A model generated the notes under the pieces. That model was given only the letters and a program-made list of their open reading frames with translations, did not search any database and was not told the origin of the DNA. From contig NZ_CP047046.1 in the NCBI RefSeq assembly GCF_030408435.1, positions 1,718,572 through 1,782,571 of the forward strand: 64,000 bases of DNA, read 5' to 3'. The position numbers and the translations under genes are program-made. Source of the stretch: Corynebacterium auriscanis (GTDB lineage Bacteria; Actinomycetota; Actinomycetes; Mycobacteriales; Mycobacteriaceae). Of the stretch, positions 17,269 to 26,483 are shown one piece after another; positions within the stretch are counted from its first letter, which is position 1, and every line of letters starts with the position of its first letter.

Positions 17269-18426
17269 TTACTTCCCGAAACCCTCCGTGATGCGGCGGG
17301 CGGCGGCCTCGATGCGCTCGTCGGTGGCAGTTAAGCCAATGCGCACGAATTGCTGGCCACGCGGACCGTAAAAATCACCAGGTGCGACCAGGATACCCAG
17401 CTGGGCCAAGCGGGCGACGGTCTCCCGGCCATCACAGCCCTCGGTGGCCCACAGGTACAGTCCGGCTTGGGAGTGCTCAATGGTGAATCCGGCTTCCCGC
17501 AGCGCGATTTTCAGCATGTCGCGACGATGGCGGTAGAGTTCGCGCTGCAGAGTTTCGTGACCATCTTCTTCGAGTGCGGCCACCATCGCGGCTTGGATGG
17601 GGCCGGGGTTCATCAGTCCCGCATGACGACGGATTTCCAGCAGCTCTTGAATGAGCTGCGGATCTCCTGCCAGCCAACCCGCGCGGTACGAGGCCATGTT
17701 GGAGGTCTTCGACAACGAGTGCACCGCCAACAAATTACGGTGGTCGCCGTCGCATACCTGTGGATCTAATATGGAAACGGGTTTTTCACCCTCGAAGCCT
17801 AGGCCCACGTAGCATTCGTCAGAAATGATGATGGTTCCGGTGCGCCGCGCGTAATCCACGAATTTGCGCAGGTGTTCTACGCCCAACACCTGACCGTGAG
17901 GATTGGCCGGGGAGTTCAGGTAGACCAGCGAAACCGGCTGTGGACCGAGTTTCAGCAGAGAGTCGCTGCGCAGCACGTCAGCGCCCGCCAAGCGTGCAGA
18001 GACTTCATAAGTGGGGTATGCCAACTCGGGGATAACCACCGTATGGCCCTCGCCGACCCCCAGCAAGGTTGGTAGCCACGCAATTGCTTCCTTGGTGCCG
18101 ATGACAGGCAAAACCGCATTCTTGGGATCAAGGCCCGTTACCCCATAACGGCGCTGCATTGCGCCTACGATTGCTTCCCGCAGACGCTGCGTACCCTTTG
18201 TTTGGGGGTATCCGGGCACCGCTGCAGATTCAGCGAGTGCCAGCTGAATGCTGGGCGCAACGGGGTCGATGGGGGTACCGACCGAGAGATCCACAATCCC
18301 ATCGGGATGGGATTTGGCCTGCGCGGTTGCCTCAGCCAAAGAATCCCAGGGGAAATCCGGCAAGCGATCGCCCACTGGCTTTCGCAAGACCCGCGGTTGC
18401 ACACCCGAAGCGTCAGTCATAGCCAC
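17269..18426 (-). CDS. dapC: Succinyldiaminopimelate transaminase
   Basis: DapC is the PLP aminotransferase that makes N-succinyl-LL-DAP from the keto intermediate, between DapD and DapE. This 385-aa fold-type I aminotransferase has LVYLNSPANPHG, IIISDECYVGL (Asp contacting PLP), and HSLSKTSNMASYRAGW with the Schiff-base Lys. C-terminal FVRIGLTATDERI carries the carboxylate-binding Arg. Start at ATG 18426 with AGGTGG upstream. The gene begins 7 bp after fdxC, the fdxC-dapC order known in mycobacteria. Confidence 0.92.
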   Translation of the reverse strand: MAMTDASGVQPRVLRKPVGDRLPDFPWDSLAEATAQAKSHPDGIVDLSVGTPIDPVAPSIQLALAESAAVPGYPQTKGTQRLREAIVGAMQRRYGVTGLDPKNAVLPVIGTKEAIAWLPTLLGVGEGHTVVIPELAYPTYEVSARLAGADVLRSDSLLKLGPQPVSLVYLNSPANPHGQVLGVEHLRKFVDYARRTGTIIISDECYVGLGFEGEKPVSILDPQVCDGDHRNLLAVHSLSKTSNMASYRAGWLAGDPQLIQELLEIRRHAGLMNPGPIQAAMVAALEEDGHETLQRELYRHRRDMLKIALREAGFTIEHSQAGLYLWATEGCDGRETVARLAQLGILVAPGDFYGPRGQQFVRIGLTATDERIEAAARRITEGFGK

Positions 18427-18433
18427 CTACTGA

Positions 18434-18757
18434 TTAATCCTGGTTCTGTGGAGGCAGGGCAGCCACCATCGGTGGGTCGAAATCCTGTGGGCCCAGCTTG
18501 GCAGCACCACCCGGGGAGCCGAGATCGTCGAAGAACGCCGCATTGGCGTCGTTGTACTCTTCCCACTCATCTGGCACATCATCTTCATAGAAGATCGCTT
18601 CCACTGGGCACACTGGCTCGCAAGCACCGCAATCCACGCACTCATCAGGGTGAATGTACAGCGCACGCTTGCCTTCATAGATGCAATCAACCGGGCATTC
18701 TTCAACGCATCCACGGTCCATCACATCCACGCATGGCTGCGCAATGGTGTAAGTCAT
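18434..18757 (-). CDS. fdxC: Ferredoxin (3Fe-4S/4Fe-4S, FdxC type)
   Basis: This 107-aa protein is a seven-iron type ferredoxin. Cysteines in [18 protein letters not shown] and [12 protein letters not shown] provide ligands for two clusters. The C-terminal acidic tail ([16 protein letters not shown]) is typical of actinobacterial FdxC/FdxA. It is a soluble electron carrier with unknown partner. It is first in the fdxC-dapC operon. A possible -10, TATGAT, lies at 18852-18847, about 90 bp before the start; a TAGAGT is nearer. The ribosome site is weak. Confidence 0.93.
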   Translation of the reverse strand: MTYTIAQPCVDVMDRGCVEECPVDCIYEGKRALYIHPDECVDCGACEPVCPVEAIFYEDDVPDEWEEYNDANAAFFDDLGSPGGAAKLGPQDFDPPMVAALPPQNQD

Positions 18758-18859
18758 CGTTGGTTACCGAACCTTTCGCAGTTGTTCGAAGGTACATGCA
18801 GTGGTTAGTCACACCACCGCCAAAACTTCAGTGGTTCAACTCTACAATCATATGCTAAT

Positions 18860-19321
18860 TCAGTCGCGATCGACCTCAGGAAAACGTGGTCGCATCGGCC
18901 ACATTCCTCCGGCAAGGCCGACTACCAACACCAGCATCGACCACAGCGTGGAGGGGACGAGTACGGAGCTAGCCCCGGGTAGGAACGGCCATGCGGAAAG
19001 CACCACAAAGCCCAACAACCACACCATAAGAGGAATTCCAGCAAGCACTCGGTTGGGAGTCCACAATAACGCGGTACGGGTGATAACCGAGTTGAACCAT
19101 CCTGCAAGCACAATGGTCCACGGCACTGGCCAGCTGGTTCCACCGATGGTCACCCTGGTACCCAAGTAGAGCACCGCAATGAATAACCCACCGAGCGCGC
19201 CGATCGTCAACCACACAATGCCGGAGACCTTTTCTCCCCTGGTCGTATCCATTCGCACCTGCGATTTCGTTGGGTGACCCCAGTCTGGCTCGGCGGTTTC
19301 GACTGTCTTGTCACTGGTCAC
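18860..19321 (-). CDS. Four-helix membrane protein (Rv1171-like position)
   Basis: This 153-aa protein has a polar N-terminus of 30 residues and then four hydrophobic segments (GIVWLTIGALGGLFIAVLYL, SWPVPWTIVLAGWF, GIPLMVWLLGFVVLSAW, STLWSMLVLVVGLAGGMW). No enzymatic motif is seen. A membrane protein of similar size lies next to mshB in mycobacteria (Rv1171), and the location here between mshB and fdxC agrees. The function is unknown. It lies downstream of mshB but is separated from it by a repeat-bearing gap. Confidence 0.7.
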   Translation of the reverse strand: MTSDKTVETAEPDWGHPTKSQVRMDTTRGEKVSGIVWLTIGALGGLFIAVLYLGTRVTIGGTSWPVPWTIVLAGWFNSVITRTALLWTPNRVLAGIPLMVWLLGFVVLSAWPFLPGASSVLVPSTLWSMLVLVVGLAGGMWPMRPRFPEVDRD

Positions 19322-19347
19322 GCTGGTGTTTTCCTTTTCATCTCACT

Positions 19348-19487
19348 GGGTTGGTTCCGGGCGGGGTTGGTTCCGGACTGGGCTGGTTCCTGGCTGGGTT
19401 GGTTCTGGGGCGGAGTTGGTTCCTGGCTGGGCTGGTTCCTGGTTGAGTTGGTTCCGGGCGGGGTTGGTTCCTGGCGGGGGCAGTAAC
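19348..19487. repeat. Short GGTTGGTTCC tandem repeat
   Basis: About nine degenerate units of roughly 16 bp with the core GGTTGGTTCC[TG]GGC lie between the membrane protein start and the mshB stop. No gene is seen in 19322-19558. Confidence 0.8.
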
Positions 19488-19558
19488 AGGCGGAAGTAGT
19501 AGCGGGCGCGGTATAGCTAGGCTAAGACAAACGCCATTCCTTCCGCTCCTCTTGCAAC

Positions 19559-20494
19559 TTACTCCGTAGCCGATTTCCCTGCGAACAGGCGTGCAGCGAA
19601 ATCCGGTGCAGCCTTCTCCGCGGTATACCCGACGGCGTAGCTTTCCTCGTTCAGCAAAGGCAGCGTCAACATGTTGGACAGGCAGTAGACCACGGGGTCG
19701 CTGTGCCGCGCCTCAGAATTGACGTCCGTGCGCGTGCCATCGGCCACCCACACCTGGGTGGCGTGCGCTGCCATCGCCTTTTGCTTAGACGCCACGTCTT
19801 CTGCGGAACCCGAGACGACGAAGTCCACCGCATCGGGGTTCGTCAAAGAATCCACGCCTGCTACATCAGCTTCCGTGGCCATGGTCCACCCCTCCGGAGC
19901 CTCCACTGATTCGAGGGCCGCCATGACTTTGGCACGATCCGTCACCGCCCATAACACCTGCTGTGGCTCCCACTGTGTTCCACGCAGTTGTTCCACCGCC
20001 GCGCGCGTAATCTGGTGGGCACGAATGTGATCGGGGTGGCCGTATCCCCCATCGGAATCGTAGGTGATGATCAGCGAGGGGCGTCGGACCCTAATAAGAT
20101 CCACCAACTGTGCCACCTGCGCCGCAAAGTCATCCGGGCGCCAGGTCGCCGCAAAAGCCCTAGAATGTTCGATCGACGGGGTGCCGGCCATACCCGAATC
20201 GCGCCAGCAGCCGGCTCCGCCCAGCAAAAGCGGCCCATGATCGATTCCCAGCGCTTGCAGGGCTCGCTGCAGTTCCGCGATTCGGTAACCTCCCAGCATG
20301 CCCGTGCCTTTGGGGTGCTGCGAATTCTCGACAAGCCGGGCGTACTTCTCCCCGATGACCTCCCCCTCTTCGCCTAGGGTGCACGTCACATTGGTGACCT
20401 CGTGCCCCAGCCGTCGCGCTTTCGCCAAGGCCAGTCCCGTCCAGATGGATTCATCGTCCGGGTGCGCATGTACGGCCATAATTCCGTTAGGCAT
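19559..20494 (-). CDS. mshB: Mycothiol biosynthesis deacetylase MshB
   Basis: MshB removes the acetyl group from GlcNAc-Ins during synthesis of mycothiol, the main low-molecular thiol of actinobacteria. This 311-aa protein belongs to the PIG-L/LmbE zinc deacetylases. VHAHPDDESIWTG holds the first zinc ligands and catalytic Asp, and GHPDH the third ligand. ATG 20494 is preceded by AGGAGG; the longer frame from 20620 overlaps lpqW and lacks support. lpqW ends 14 bp upstream, so the two probably share a transcript. Confidence 0.93.
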   Translation of the reverse strand: MPNGIMAVHAHPDDESIWTGLALAKARRLGHEVTNVTCTLGEEGEVIGEKYARLVENSQHPKGTGMLGGYRIAELQRALQALGIDHGPLLLGGAGCWRDSGMAGTPSIEHSRAFAATWRPDDFAAQVAQLVDLIRVRRPSLIITYDSDGGYGHPDHIRAHQITRAAVEQLRGTQWEPQQVLWAVTDRAKVMAALESVEAPEGWTMATEADVAGVDSLTNPDAVDFVVSGSAEDVASKQKAMAAHATQVWVADGTRTDVNSEARHSDPVVYCLSNMLTLPLLNEESYAVGYTAEKAAPDFAARLFAGKSATE

Positions 20495-20508
20495 GGCTCC
20501 TCCTATGT

Positions 20509-22461
20509 TTACTGTCCCGTTGTAGCTGTTGGGGCGGCGCTGGATGGTTGTGCTTCGCTGGGTGACGGCACATCGTTCGGTGACGGCGCTGCAGTGGCCT
20601 GTACATCCCCGATAGTCCAACGCGCCGCCGTCGGGAAAATTCCACTCATCGGGCTCAATGGCCAGTCGGCCAGATCTGCGCTCGGGCCCTGCAACCTGGA
20701 ATTAACCGCTACCAGCTGTTGCTCGCCCAGCAGTGGGAGGATCACATTTTGCGCGGCCACGGCTTGGTCAATCAACTCCCTGTCGCCAAACAACCGGTCC
20801 GTGTCGCTCGTCAGTGCGCTACTCAGCCGTCGATCGACTTGCGGTGAGCAGAACCCGCTGGTGTTGTTACCAATTTCTGACTTGGGGGCCGACGCCCCGC
20901 TGCCCGAGCCTTCCGCCCCGCCGTGGTTTGTCGGTGTGGCCGAATCGGGTTGTCCCGAGGCATTGCCCGAACCCGCGTTGTTTTGCTGGGTCGCCTCACC
21001 GTGGTCTGTGTTGCCTTGATCTGCGTTTTCTTGAGAGTCAGCGTTGCTCTTGGAATCTGCGCCAGACTCAGCGGCCCCGGTCGCTGCAGTAGACCCGGTT
21101 TTCTTCTTCCCCGGTGTTTCGCCAGCGGCGGTGCAGCCAAATTGATCAGCGTACTGACTCGGGCTGGCAGGACTGTGTTGCCAGTGAGCAACGAGGTCCA
21201 CCGAACCGTCGACGAGAGCCTTGGTGTGCAGCTCGTTGGCCTCCATGGTCTTCACCGACGCATTGAATCCCGCCTGCGACAGCTGGTCCGCAGCGGTACG
21301 GGCCGCGTTGACTGCCATCGAATCGTCAGTATCCGCGCCAATGACCACGGGTGTATGGGGAGCATTCGTAATCTTTTCGGGAGTTCCCGCCAACACGTCC
21401 GGAGTGATATCCCACTTGGGCGCAGGGGGCTCGGATCGCGTGGAGACAATCTTGGCAATCACGTCACGGTCCAGCGACCGCATGATCAAGCCACGGGTTT
21501 TCGAATTCCGCATGGTGGTGCTGCGCAGGTTCGCCGTGAGGTTTAGCTGAACCGCCCGTCCAGCCGTGCGTTGCTGCACGTCCTTGATCTGGGCAAATGA
21601 CAACTCAGACTGTTCGGCCGGGCGCATAGCGACCATCTGGATCTGTCCGGTGCGCAGCATCTGCACTGCCGTTGGGGTATCGGGAACCGCTGCGAAAACC
21701 AGCTTGTCAGTTTCTGCTGGTTTAGCGCCCCAAAAACGGTCATTGCGCTGCAACTCGATGATGCCGCGGCCCGAATCCACGGCAGATACGACATAACGGC
21801 CCGCCGATGCCGCAGACGAGCCTTCCATCATTGTGCCGAACACGTGGTTTTCCGCGCGATAAATGTGGCTCGGCAGCACGTGACGGAAGAGTTCTTTCCA
21901 CGGCACGTATGGCTCTTTCATCGTGACCGTGAATTCCGTGGCGGAACCGTGCGAGTCGAATGTGGCAATGCGCCGGTACCCCCCGGCACGTTCCACGCCC
22001 GGGGTGTTTGCCATCACAGAAACTAGGTATTCAAAGTCGCTGCTGGTCACCGGGGTGCCATCGGACCACTGCGCTTGCGGATTCAGTTTGTACTTGATGG
22101 TGGTGGGTGCATTTGGGTCATCCGGAATCACTTCGCGCATCAAGTTGTCGTCCTGCACCCAGCCTCCTGGGCCAGGCACAAAAACACTGGGCAACGTGAG
22201 GTCTGCGATTGCAGAGGTCAATGGCGATTCATTGCCCGCCAAGTGGGGATTCAGGTTCGTGGTGAACGCATCCACCCCAACCGTGATTTGTTTGCCCTTG
22301 CCTCGCTCGTCCTGATTCAAGGGCGCGGGCGCGGTGGTCGACGTTGCTTGTTCTTCGACCGTTGGTGCATCCCCGGGGTTGGCTTGGCAAGAGGCCACGC
22401 TAACCGCGGCAACCGTGGCCATCGCAGCTAGGCTGACCCGCATGATGTGTTGTGAAGTCAT
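20509..22461 (-). CDS. lpqW: LpqW-like lipoprotein (family 5 solute-binding fold)
   Basis: This 650-aa protein has a signal peptide with lipobox VSVASC (Cys 25). It then has the extracytoplasmic solute-binding family 5 fold (LNPHLAGNESPL, YKLNPQAQWSDGTPVTSSDF). In mycobacteria LpqW (Rv1166, next to typA and mshB) acts in lipoarabinomannan biosynthesis control rather than uptake. That function is carried over by synteny. Unusual is a segment of about 100 low-complexity residues (Ala, Gly, Asn, Gln, Ser) near residues 445-545, between two conserved cysteine-containing blocks (DQFGC and GFCSP). The C-terminus is Pro/Ser/Ala-rich. Confidence 0.88.
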   Translation of the reverse strand: MTSQHIMRVSLAAMATVAAVSVASCQANPGDAPTVEEQATSTTAPAPLNQDERGKGKQITVGVDAFTTNLNPHLAGNESPLTSAIADLTLPSVFVPGPGGWVQDDNLMREVIPDDPNAPTTIKYKLNPQAQWSDGTPVTSSDFEYLVSVMANTPGVERAGGYRRIATFDSHGSATEFTVTMKEPYVPWKELFRHVLPSHIYRAENHVFGTMMEGSSAASAGRYVVSAVDSGRGIIELQRNDRFWGAKPAETDKLVFAAVPDTPTAVQMLRTGQIQMVAMRPAEQSELSFAQIKDVQQRTAGRAVQLNLTANLRSTTMRNSKTRGLIMRSLDRDVIAKIVSTRSEPPAPKWDITPDVLAGTPEKITNAPHTPVVIGADTDDSMAVNAARTAADQLSQAGFNASVKTMEANELHTKALVDGSVDLVAHWQHSPASPSQYADQFGCTAAGETPGKKKTGSTAATGAAESGADSKSNADSQENADQGNTDHGEATQQNNAGSGNASGQPDSATPTNHGGAEGSGSGASAPKSEIGNNTSGFCSPQVDRRLSSALTSDTDRLFGDRELIDQAVAAQNVILPLLGEQQLVAVNSRLQGPSADLADWPLSPMSGIFPTAARWTIGDVQATAAPSPNDVPSPSEAQPSSAAPTATTGQ

Positions 22462-22523
22462 ATGCGTGGCCTTTTCTGACGGGGCTGGTGGTGGACGCGA
22501 GATGGCGAGGTTTGGCAGGGCAA

Positions 22524-24431
22524 TTACTTGTTGCGCTGCTTTTCGCGGGAACGAGCACGCGCACGCTCGGTAGCGTTGAGGATAGTCTTGCGCACGCGAA
22601 CCACGTCAGGGGTGACCTCTACACACTCATCCACGCCACAGAACTCCATCGCTTCTTCCAAGGTGAGGTTGCGTGCCTTGGCCAGCGTCACAGTAGCGTC
22701 TGCTGTAGCAGAACGCATGTTGGTGAGCTTCTTTTCCTTGGTGATGTTAATGTCCATATCTTCATCACGGTTATTGGCACCAACAACCATGCCCTCGTAA
22801 GCCTCGGCACCTGGCTCCACGAAGAAGGTTCCGCGATCCGCCAGCTGTTGCAATGCGTACGCCGTAATCTGGCCCGAACGATCGGCTACTAGGGAACCGC
22901 TGGCGCGGTCCTTGATTTCACCGGCCCATGCTTCGTAGCCAGCGGAGTAGCTGTTGGCGATACCCGTACCGCGGGTTTCCGTCATAAACACTGTGCGGAA
23001 ACCGATGAGACCACGAGCGGGAACCACAAAGCGCATGCGCACCCAACCGGTGCCGGTGTTGTCCATGCCCTCCATGCGCCCCTTACGGGCAGCCATCAGT
23101 TGGGTGATTGCGCCCAGGTGCTCTTCCGGTACGTCGATGATGAGGTTTTCGTATGGCTCCTGTAGCTGACCATCAACCGTCTTCGTGACCACCTGTGGCT
23201 TACCCACGGTAAGCTCAAAGCCTTCGCGACGCATGGTTTCAACGAGCACGGATAGGGCCATCTCTCCGCGGCCTTGAACTTCCCACGCATCCGGGCGCTC
23301 GGTAGGAAGCACGCGCAGGGAAACGTTACCAATCAGTTCCTGATCCAAACGTGCCTTGACCATACGCGCAGTCAGCTTATCTCCGCCTCCCTTACCTGCC
23401 ATGGGGGAGGTGTTCACGCCGATCGTCATGGAGATCGCGGGCTCGTCCACGGTGATGCGTGGCAACGCAACTGGGTTTTCTGGATCGGCCAAAGTATCGC
23501 CGATCATGATGTCGTCAATACCGGAGATTGCAGCGATATCACCGGCGATAACCTCCTCGGCAGGCACGCGGGTCACGCCAACGGTGCGCAGCAGTTCTGC
23601 GATTTTGGCGGTTTTGGTGTGCTCCACACCGTCTTCGTCGTAGTGAATCCAAGCCACCTGCTGCCCCTTGCGCAGCTTGCCAGCGTGGATACGAACCAGT
23701 CCGATACGCCCCAAGAAGCTGGAAGAGTCCAAGTTGGTGACGTGGGCCTGCAATGGCCCGTCCACGTCCGCACTTGGTTCAGGCAGGACTTCATACAGCA
23801 CGTCGAACAGTGGCTGTAGATCTGGAGAATCTGGCACGTTGCCGTTGCCTGGGTTGTCCGTAGATGCCTTACCCTCGCGGCCGGAAGTGTACAGAACCGG
23901 CAGGTCCAGCAGCTGCTCGGCAGCCTCTGCAGCATCTTCATCCAAGGTGGAGGCCAGCTCCAGCAGCAGATCCTGGGATTCCTCGACAACCTCGTCGATA
24001 CGGGCATCGGGACGGTCGGTCTTGTTCACGCAAATGATCACTGGCATCTTTGCAGCTAGGGCCTTGCCCAGCACAAAACGGGTCTGCGGCAGTGGTCCCT
24101 CGGATGCATCCACCAGCAGAACCACGCCGTCAACCATGGACAACGCGCGCTCAACTTCGCCGCCGAAGTCGGCGTGGCCCGGGGTGTCGATGACGTTAAT
24201 GATCAGATCGGTTCCATCTTTACCAGCGCCCGCACGTCGGATGGCGGTGTTCTTGGCGAGGATGGTGATGCCCTTTTCCTTTTCCAGGTCACCAGAGTCC
24301 ATCACACGTTCTTCAACTTCTCCGTGGGAGGAGAAGGCGCCCGATTGGTGGAGCATAGCGTCCACGAGGGTGGTCTTACCGTGGTCGACGTGCGCGACGA
24401 TGGCAACATTACGGAATTCAGTCAAAGACAC
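22524..24431 (-). CDS. typA: Translational GTPase TypA/BipA
   Basis: This 635-aa ribosome-associated GTPase has G1 AHVDHGKTTL, G2 with EKGITI, G3 DTPGHADFG and G4 NKTD, followed by domains II, III, V and a C-terminal TypA-specific domain ending in a basic tail (RARARSREKQRNK). The family binds 70S ribosomes and matters in stress and growth at low temperature. GTG 24431 (VSLTEFRNVAIVAHVDHG) is preceded by AGGACAGGAAGAA; the longer frame from 24509 has no homology. It is followed after 62 bp by lpqW, the mycobacterial order. Confidence 0.95.
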   Translation of the reverse strand: MSLTEFRNVAIVAHVDHGKTTLVDAMLHQSGAFSSHGEVEERVMDSGDLEKEKGITILAKNTAIRRAGAGKDGTDLIINVIDTPGHADFGGEVERALSMVDGVVLLVDASEGPLPQTRFVLGKALAAKMPVIICVNKTDRPDARIDEVVEESQDLLLELASTLDEDAAEAAEQLLDLPVLYTSGREGKASTDNPGNGNVPDSPDLQPLFDVLYEVLPEPSADVDGPLQAHVTNLDSSSFLGRIGLVRIHAGKLRKGQQVAWIHYDEDGVEHTKTAKIAELLRTVGVTRVPAEEVIAGDIAAISGIDDIMIGDTLADPENPVALPRITVDEPAISMTIGVNTSPMAGKGGGDKLTARMVKARLDQELIGNVSLRVLPTERPDAWEVQGRGEMALSVLVETMRREGFELTVGKPQVVTKTVDGQLQEPYENLIIDVPEEHLGAITQLMAARKGRMEGMDNTGTGWVRMRFVVPARGLIGFRTVFMTETRGTGIANSYSAGYEAWAGEIKDRASGSLVADRSGQITAYALQQLADRGTFFVEPGAEAYEGMVVGANNRDEDMDINITKEKKLTNMRSATADATVTLAKARNLTLEEAMEFCGVDECVEVTPDVVRVRKTILNATERARARSREKQRNK

Positions 24432-24751
24432 AGATCCGATTCTTCCTGTCCTATTTTGGGTCGGCCCGCGGTGGCGTCGAGTGCAGCAAAACGGGTCGCG
24501 ATGCCGCACTTCGCTACATAGCGCATGCGGACGTGAAAAAATTACTGTTCAATCCTACTCGCAAACACCAGATCTACGCAGTGGGCACGGCCGTTTCCCC
24601 ACCCTCACCCCTCCACTACTTCCACCCCATTTTTAACCGACGCCCTCCTGACCAGCAAAAACACCTTCAGCAGTTCACATGCGAAGATATATTTTCGTTT
24701 TTGCTTCCGATTTGACCTTGAGTGCTATTCTGATCAAAAGTAAACAAGCAC

Positions 24752-24787
24752 GTGACAAATGTGACATATGTGACTAATGTGACTGCT
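24752..24787 (+). promoter_or_regulatory. Four 9-bp iterons (GTGACNNNT) upstream of an exported protein
   Basis: GTGAC recurs at 24752, 24761, 24770 and 24779, exactly 9 bp apart, with AT-rich spacers (GTGACaaat, GTGACatat, GTGACtaat, GTGACtgct). The array lies 46-81 bp before the ATG of the exported protein gene, inside a 401-bp AT-rich gap between two divergent genes. Evenly spaced half-sites of this kind suggest cooperative binding of a regulator. The regulator is unknown. No other gene is seen in 24432-24832. Confidence 0.5.
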
Positions 24788-24832
24788 ATCTTTGACAATC
24801 TGTAACGAGAAGCACCTTTTGAAAGGTTCACC

Positions 24833-25531
24833 ATGGCACTCTCCCGCTACTCACGTCGCGCCCTCGCTGCCCTGACGGCCGTGAGCGCACTGGCAGCTCC
24901 CGCTGTCATCACTCCCAGCGCGGCTCAAGCTCAAGTAGCGCGCGCCGCTAGCCCAATCGATAACTTGGGTCGCCCAGCCCCGCACGTGCTGAACCAGCTC
25001 GAGGCGATTTCCAAGAACCCGCAGCTTCCCAAGGAAGTTCGTGAGAAGATCGCTAAGGCTGTGAGCTTCTTCCGCGGCGATGGCAAGCCAGGTGTGAAGG
25101 TGCCACAGGGTGGCCCAGCATTCACACAGTTCGGCTGGCCAACCGTTTCCGGTAAGTGCATCGGCGGCAAGAACAAGGCAGTGGGCACCGCAATGGCCGT
25201 TCCTGGCCCCGCTAAGCTGCCACTGCCAGGAGTAAAGGCTGGCGAGGTCAACTTCGTCTTCACTGGTCTGGGAACCGGCACGGTGTCCAAGCACCAAAAG
25301 GCCCCGATGAACGTACGCTGGATCAACCTCAACACCGGCAAGATCGGCATGACCAAGCTCGGTTACACCGGCATCAATCCCGATGGCCCTGCCACGGTTA
25401 ACGGTGCAGCCAAAACCGGTCGCGGAACCGTTCTAGCTCTGTTGGAAGGTGGCGTAACCACCTACGAGAAGGAATCTGGCAACACCCACTGCTCGTTCCT
25501 GCCCACCGCTGCGATCATCAACGTTCGCTAG
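24833..25531 (+). CDS. Exported protein of unknown function
   Basis: This 232-aa protein has a clear Sec signal peptide: RYSRRALAALTAVSALAAPA, then a cleavage region near AAQAQVA (about residue 35). The mature part has a helical N-terminal segment (LNQLEAISKNPQLPKEV), then a glycine-rich beta domain starting at FTQFGWPTVSGKC and ending in NTHCSFLPTAAIINVR, with two cysteines that may pair. It resembles conserved exported proteins of mycobacteria and corynebacteria, but I cannot name the family. AAAGG precedes the ATG. Iterons upstream and a terminator downstream indicate a separate, regulated transcript. Confidence 0.85.
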   Translation: MALSRYSRRALAALTAVSALAAPAVITPSAAQAQVARAASPIDNLGRPAPHVLNQLEAISKNPQLPKEVREKIAKAVSFFRGDGKPGVKVPQGGPAFTQFGWPTVSGKCIGGKNKAVGTAMAVPGPAKLPLPGVKAGEVNFVFTGLGTGTVSKHQKAPMNVRWINLNTGKIGMTKLGYTGINPDGPATVNGAAKTGRGTVLALLEGGVTTYEKESGNTHCSFLPTAAIINVR

Positions 25532-25545
25532 AGGCTTTTGCACTA

Positions 25546-25581
25546 GGGGCGCTGGGGTTTATACCCCCAGTGCCCCGTTTG
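25546..25581 (+). terminator. Hairpin terminator after the exported protein gene
   Basis: GGGGCGCTGGGG pairs with CCCCCAGTGCCCC around a short TTTATA loop, starting about 15 bp after the stop, followed by GTTTGCG. Confidence 0.65.
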
Positions 25582-25616
25582 CGTACCCCAGAATTGTTTG
25601 CACGCTGCGCCGACAG

Positions 25617-25755
25617 TTAAGCCTCAGCTCTGCCACACGCTCGACCAGTGGTGGGCACCGCTCCAAAAATGTCAGCATACTGCACCAACGGTTAAGCCTC
25701 AGCTCTGCCACACGCTCGACCAGTGGTGGGCACCGCTCCAAAAATCTCAGCACGC
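25617..25755. repeat. 75-bp direct repeat, two copies
   Basis: Two copies beginning TTAAGCCTCAGCTCTGCC (25617 and 25692) are nearly identical over about 60 bp and end CACCGCTCCAAAAAT. They fill the gap between the terminator and the DUF402 gene. No gene is seen in 25582-25835. Confidence 0.85.
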
Positions 25756-25835
25756 CACCGCACCACCCACGAGGAACACCCCACCACAGTGCGATCGCAT
25801 ACTGAGATCATGCCCCACCTGCACGAAGGAAGACC

Positions 25836-26399
25836 ATGCATGAAATCGATCTTCACCCCATAAAAACTGAAACTTTCGACATCGCCAACCAGATCAACAT
25901 TGATCCAAAAGGCAACCAGCGCCACGTGGATCGCTACGAGGTCAACAATGGATGCCTGTACATGGGACGCGTTGCCGATCATCCCGATTTCTCTTACCTT
26001 GAATCATGGTTGCTTCCGGAACACAATTTGCGGGTCAGTCGGTTCCACTTTCGCGAAGGATTCAAACCCTCCCAAGAGCTATACGTTGATATCGCATTGA
26101 TCACTCAAGAAAGCACGCACGACAGCGCCGTGTGGACAACGCGGGACCTGTACGTGGATTTGGTCAGCCACAACGACGGCACCTGGGACCTGCTGGACCT
26201 AGATGAACTAGGTGCCGCGGTGGAATCCGGTTACATCACTGCCAAGGAAGCTGCGACGGCGCTGATCACCACGCAATCCGCGATCGATGGGATTTCGACC
26301 CAGGGGTTTGCTGGGTGGATCGAGAGCTTGGGCGTCGTTATGACATGGCCAGTATGGGAAGCAAAGGCGCAGAACACCGGCAACCACAACCCCAGCTAA
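25836..26399 (+). CDS. DUF402 domain protein
   Basis: This 187-aa protein contains the DUF402 (FomD-like) core. YVDIALITQES, then the charged block WTTRDLYVDLVSHNDG and the acidic LLDLDELGAAVESGYIT, are the positions that bind metal in family members. Related proteins hydrolyse nucleoside di- or triphosphates, or nucleotidyl intermediates, so a phosphatase role is possible but not shown. ATG 25836 has GAAGGAAG upstream. It lies 84 bp before an NAD(P)-binding protein gene on the same strand. Confidence 0.8.
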   Translation: MHEIDLHPIKTETFDIANQINIDPKGNQRHVDRYEVNNGCLYMGRVADHPDFSYLESWLLPEHNLRVSRFHFREGFKPSQELYVDIALITQESTHDSAVWTTRDLYVDLVSHNDGTWDLLDLDELGAAVESGYITAKEAATALITTQSAIDGISTQGFAGWIESLGVVMTWPVWEAKAQNTGNHNPS

Positions 26400-26483
26400 C
26401 GGTACTGGCACGGGCAGGGGAAGTCGATTGGTCAGCAGGACCAGTCCTTGCGAGAAAGCGAACTCGAGCGTATGGCTGGAGGC

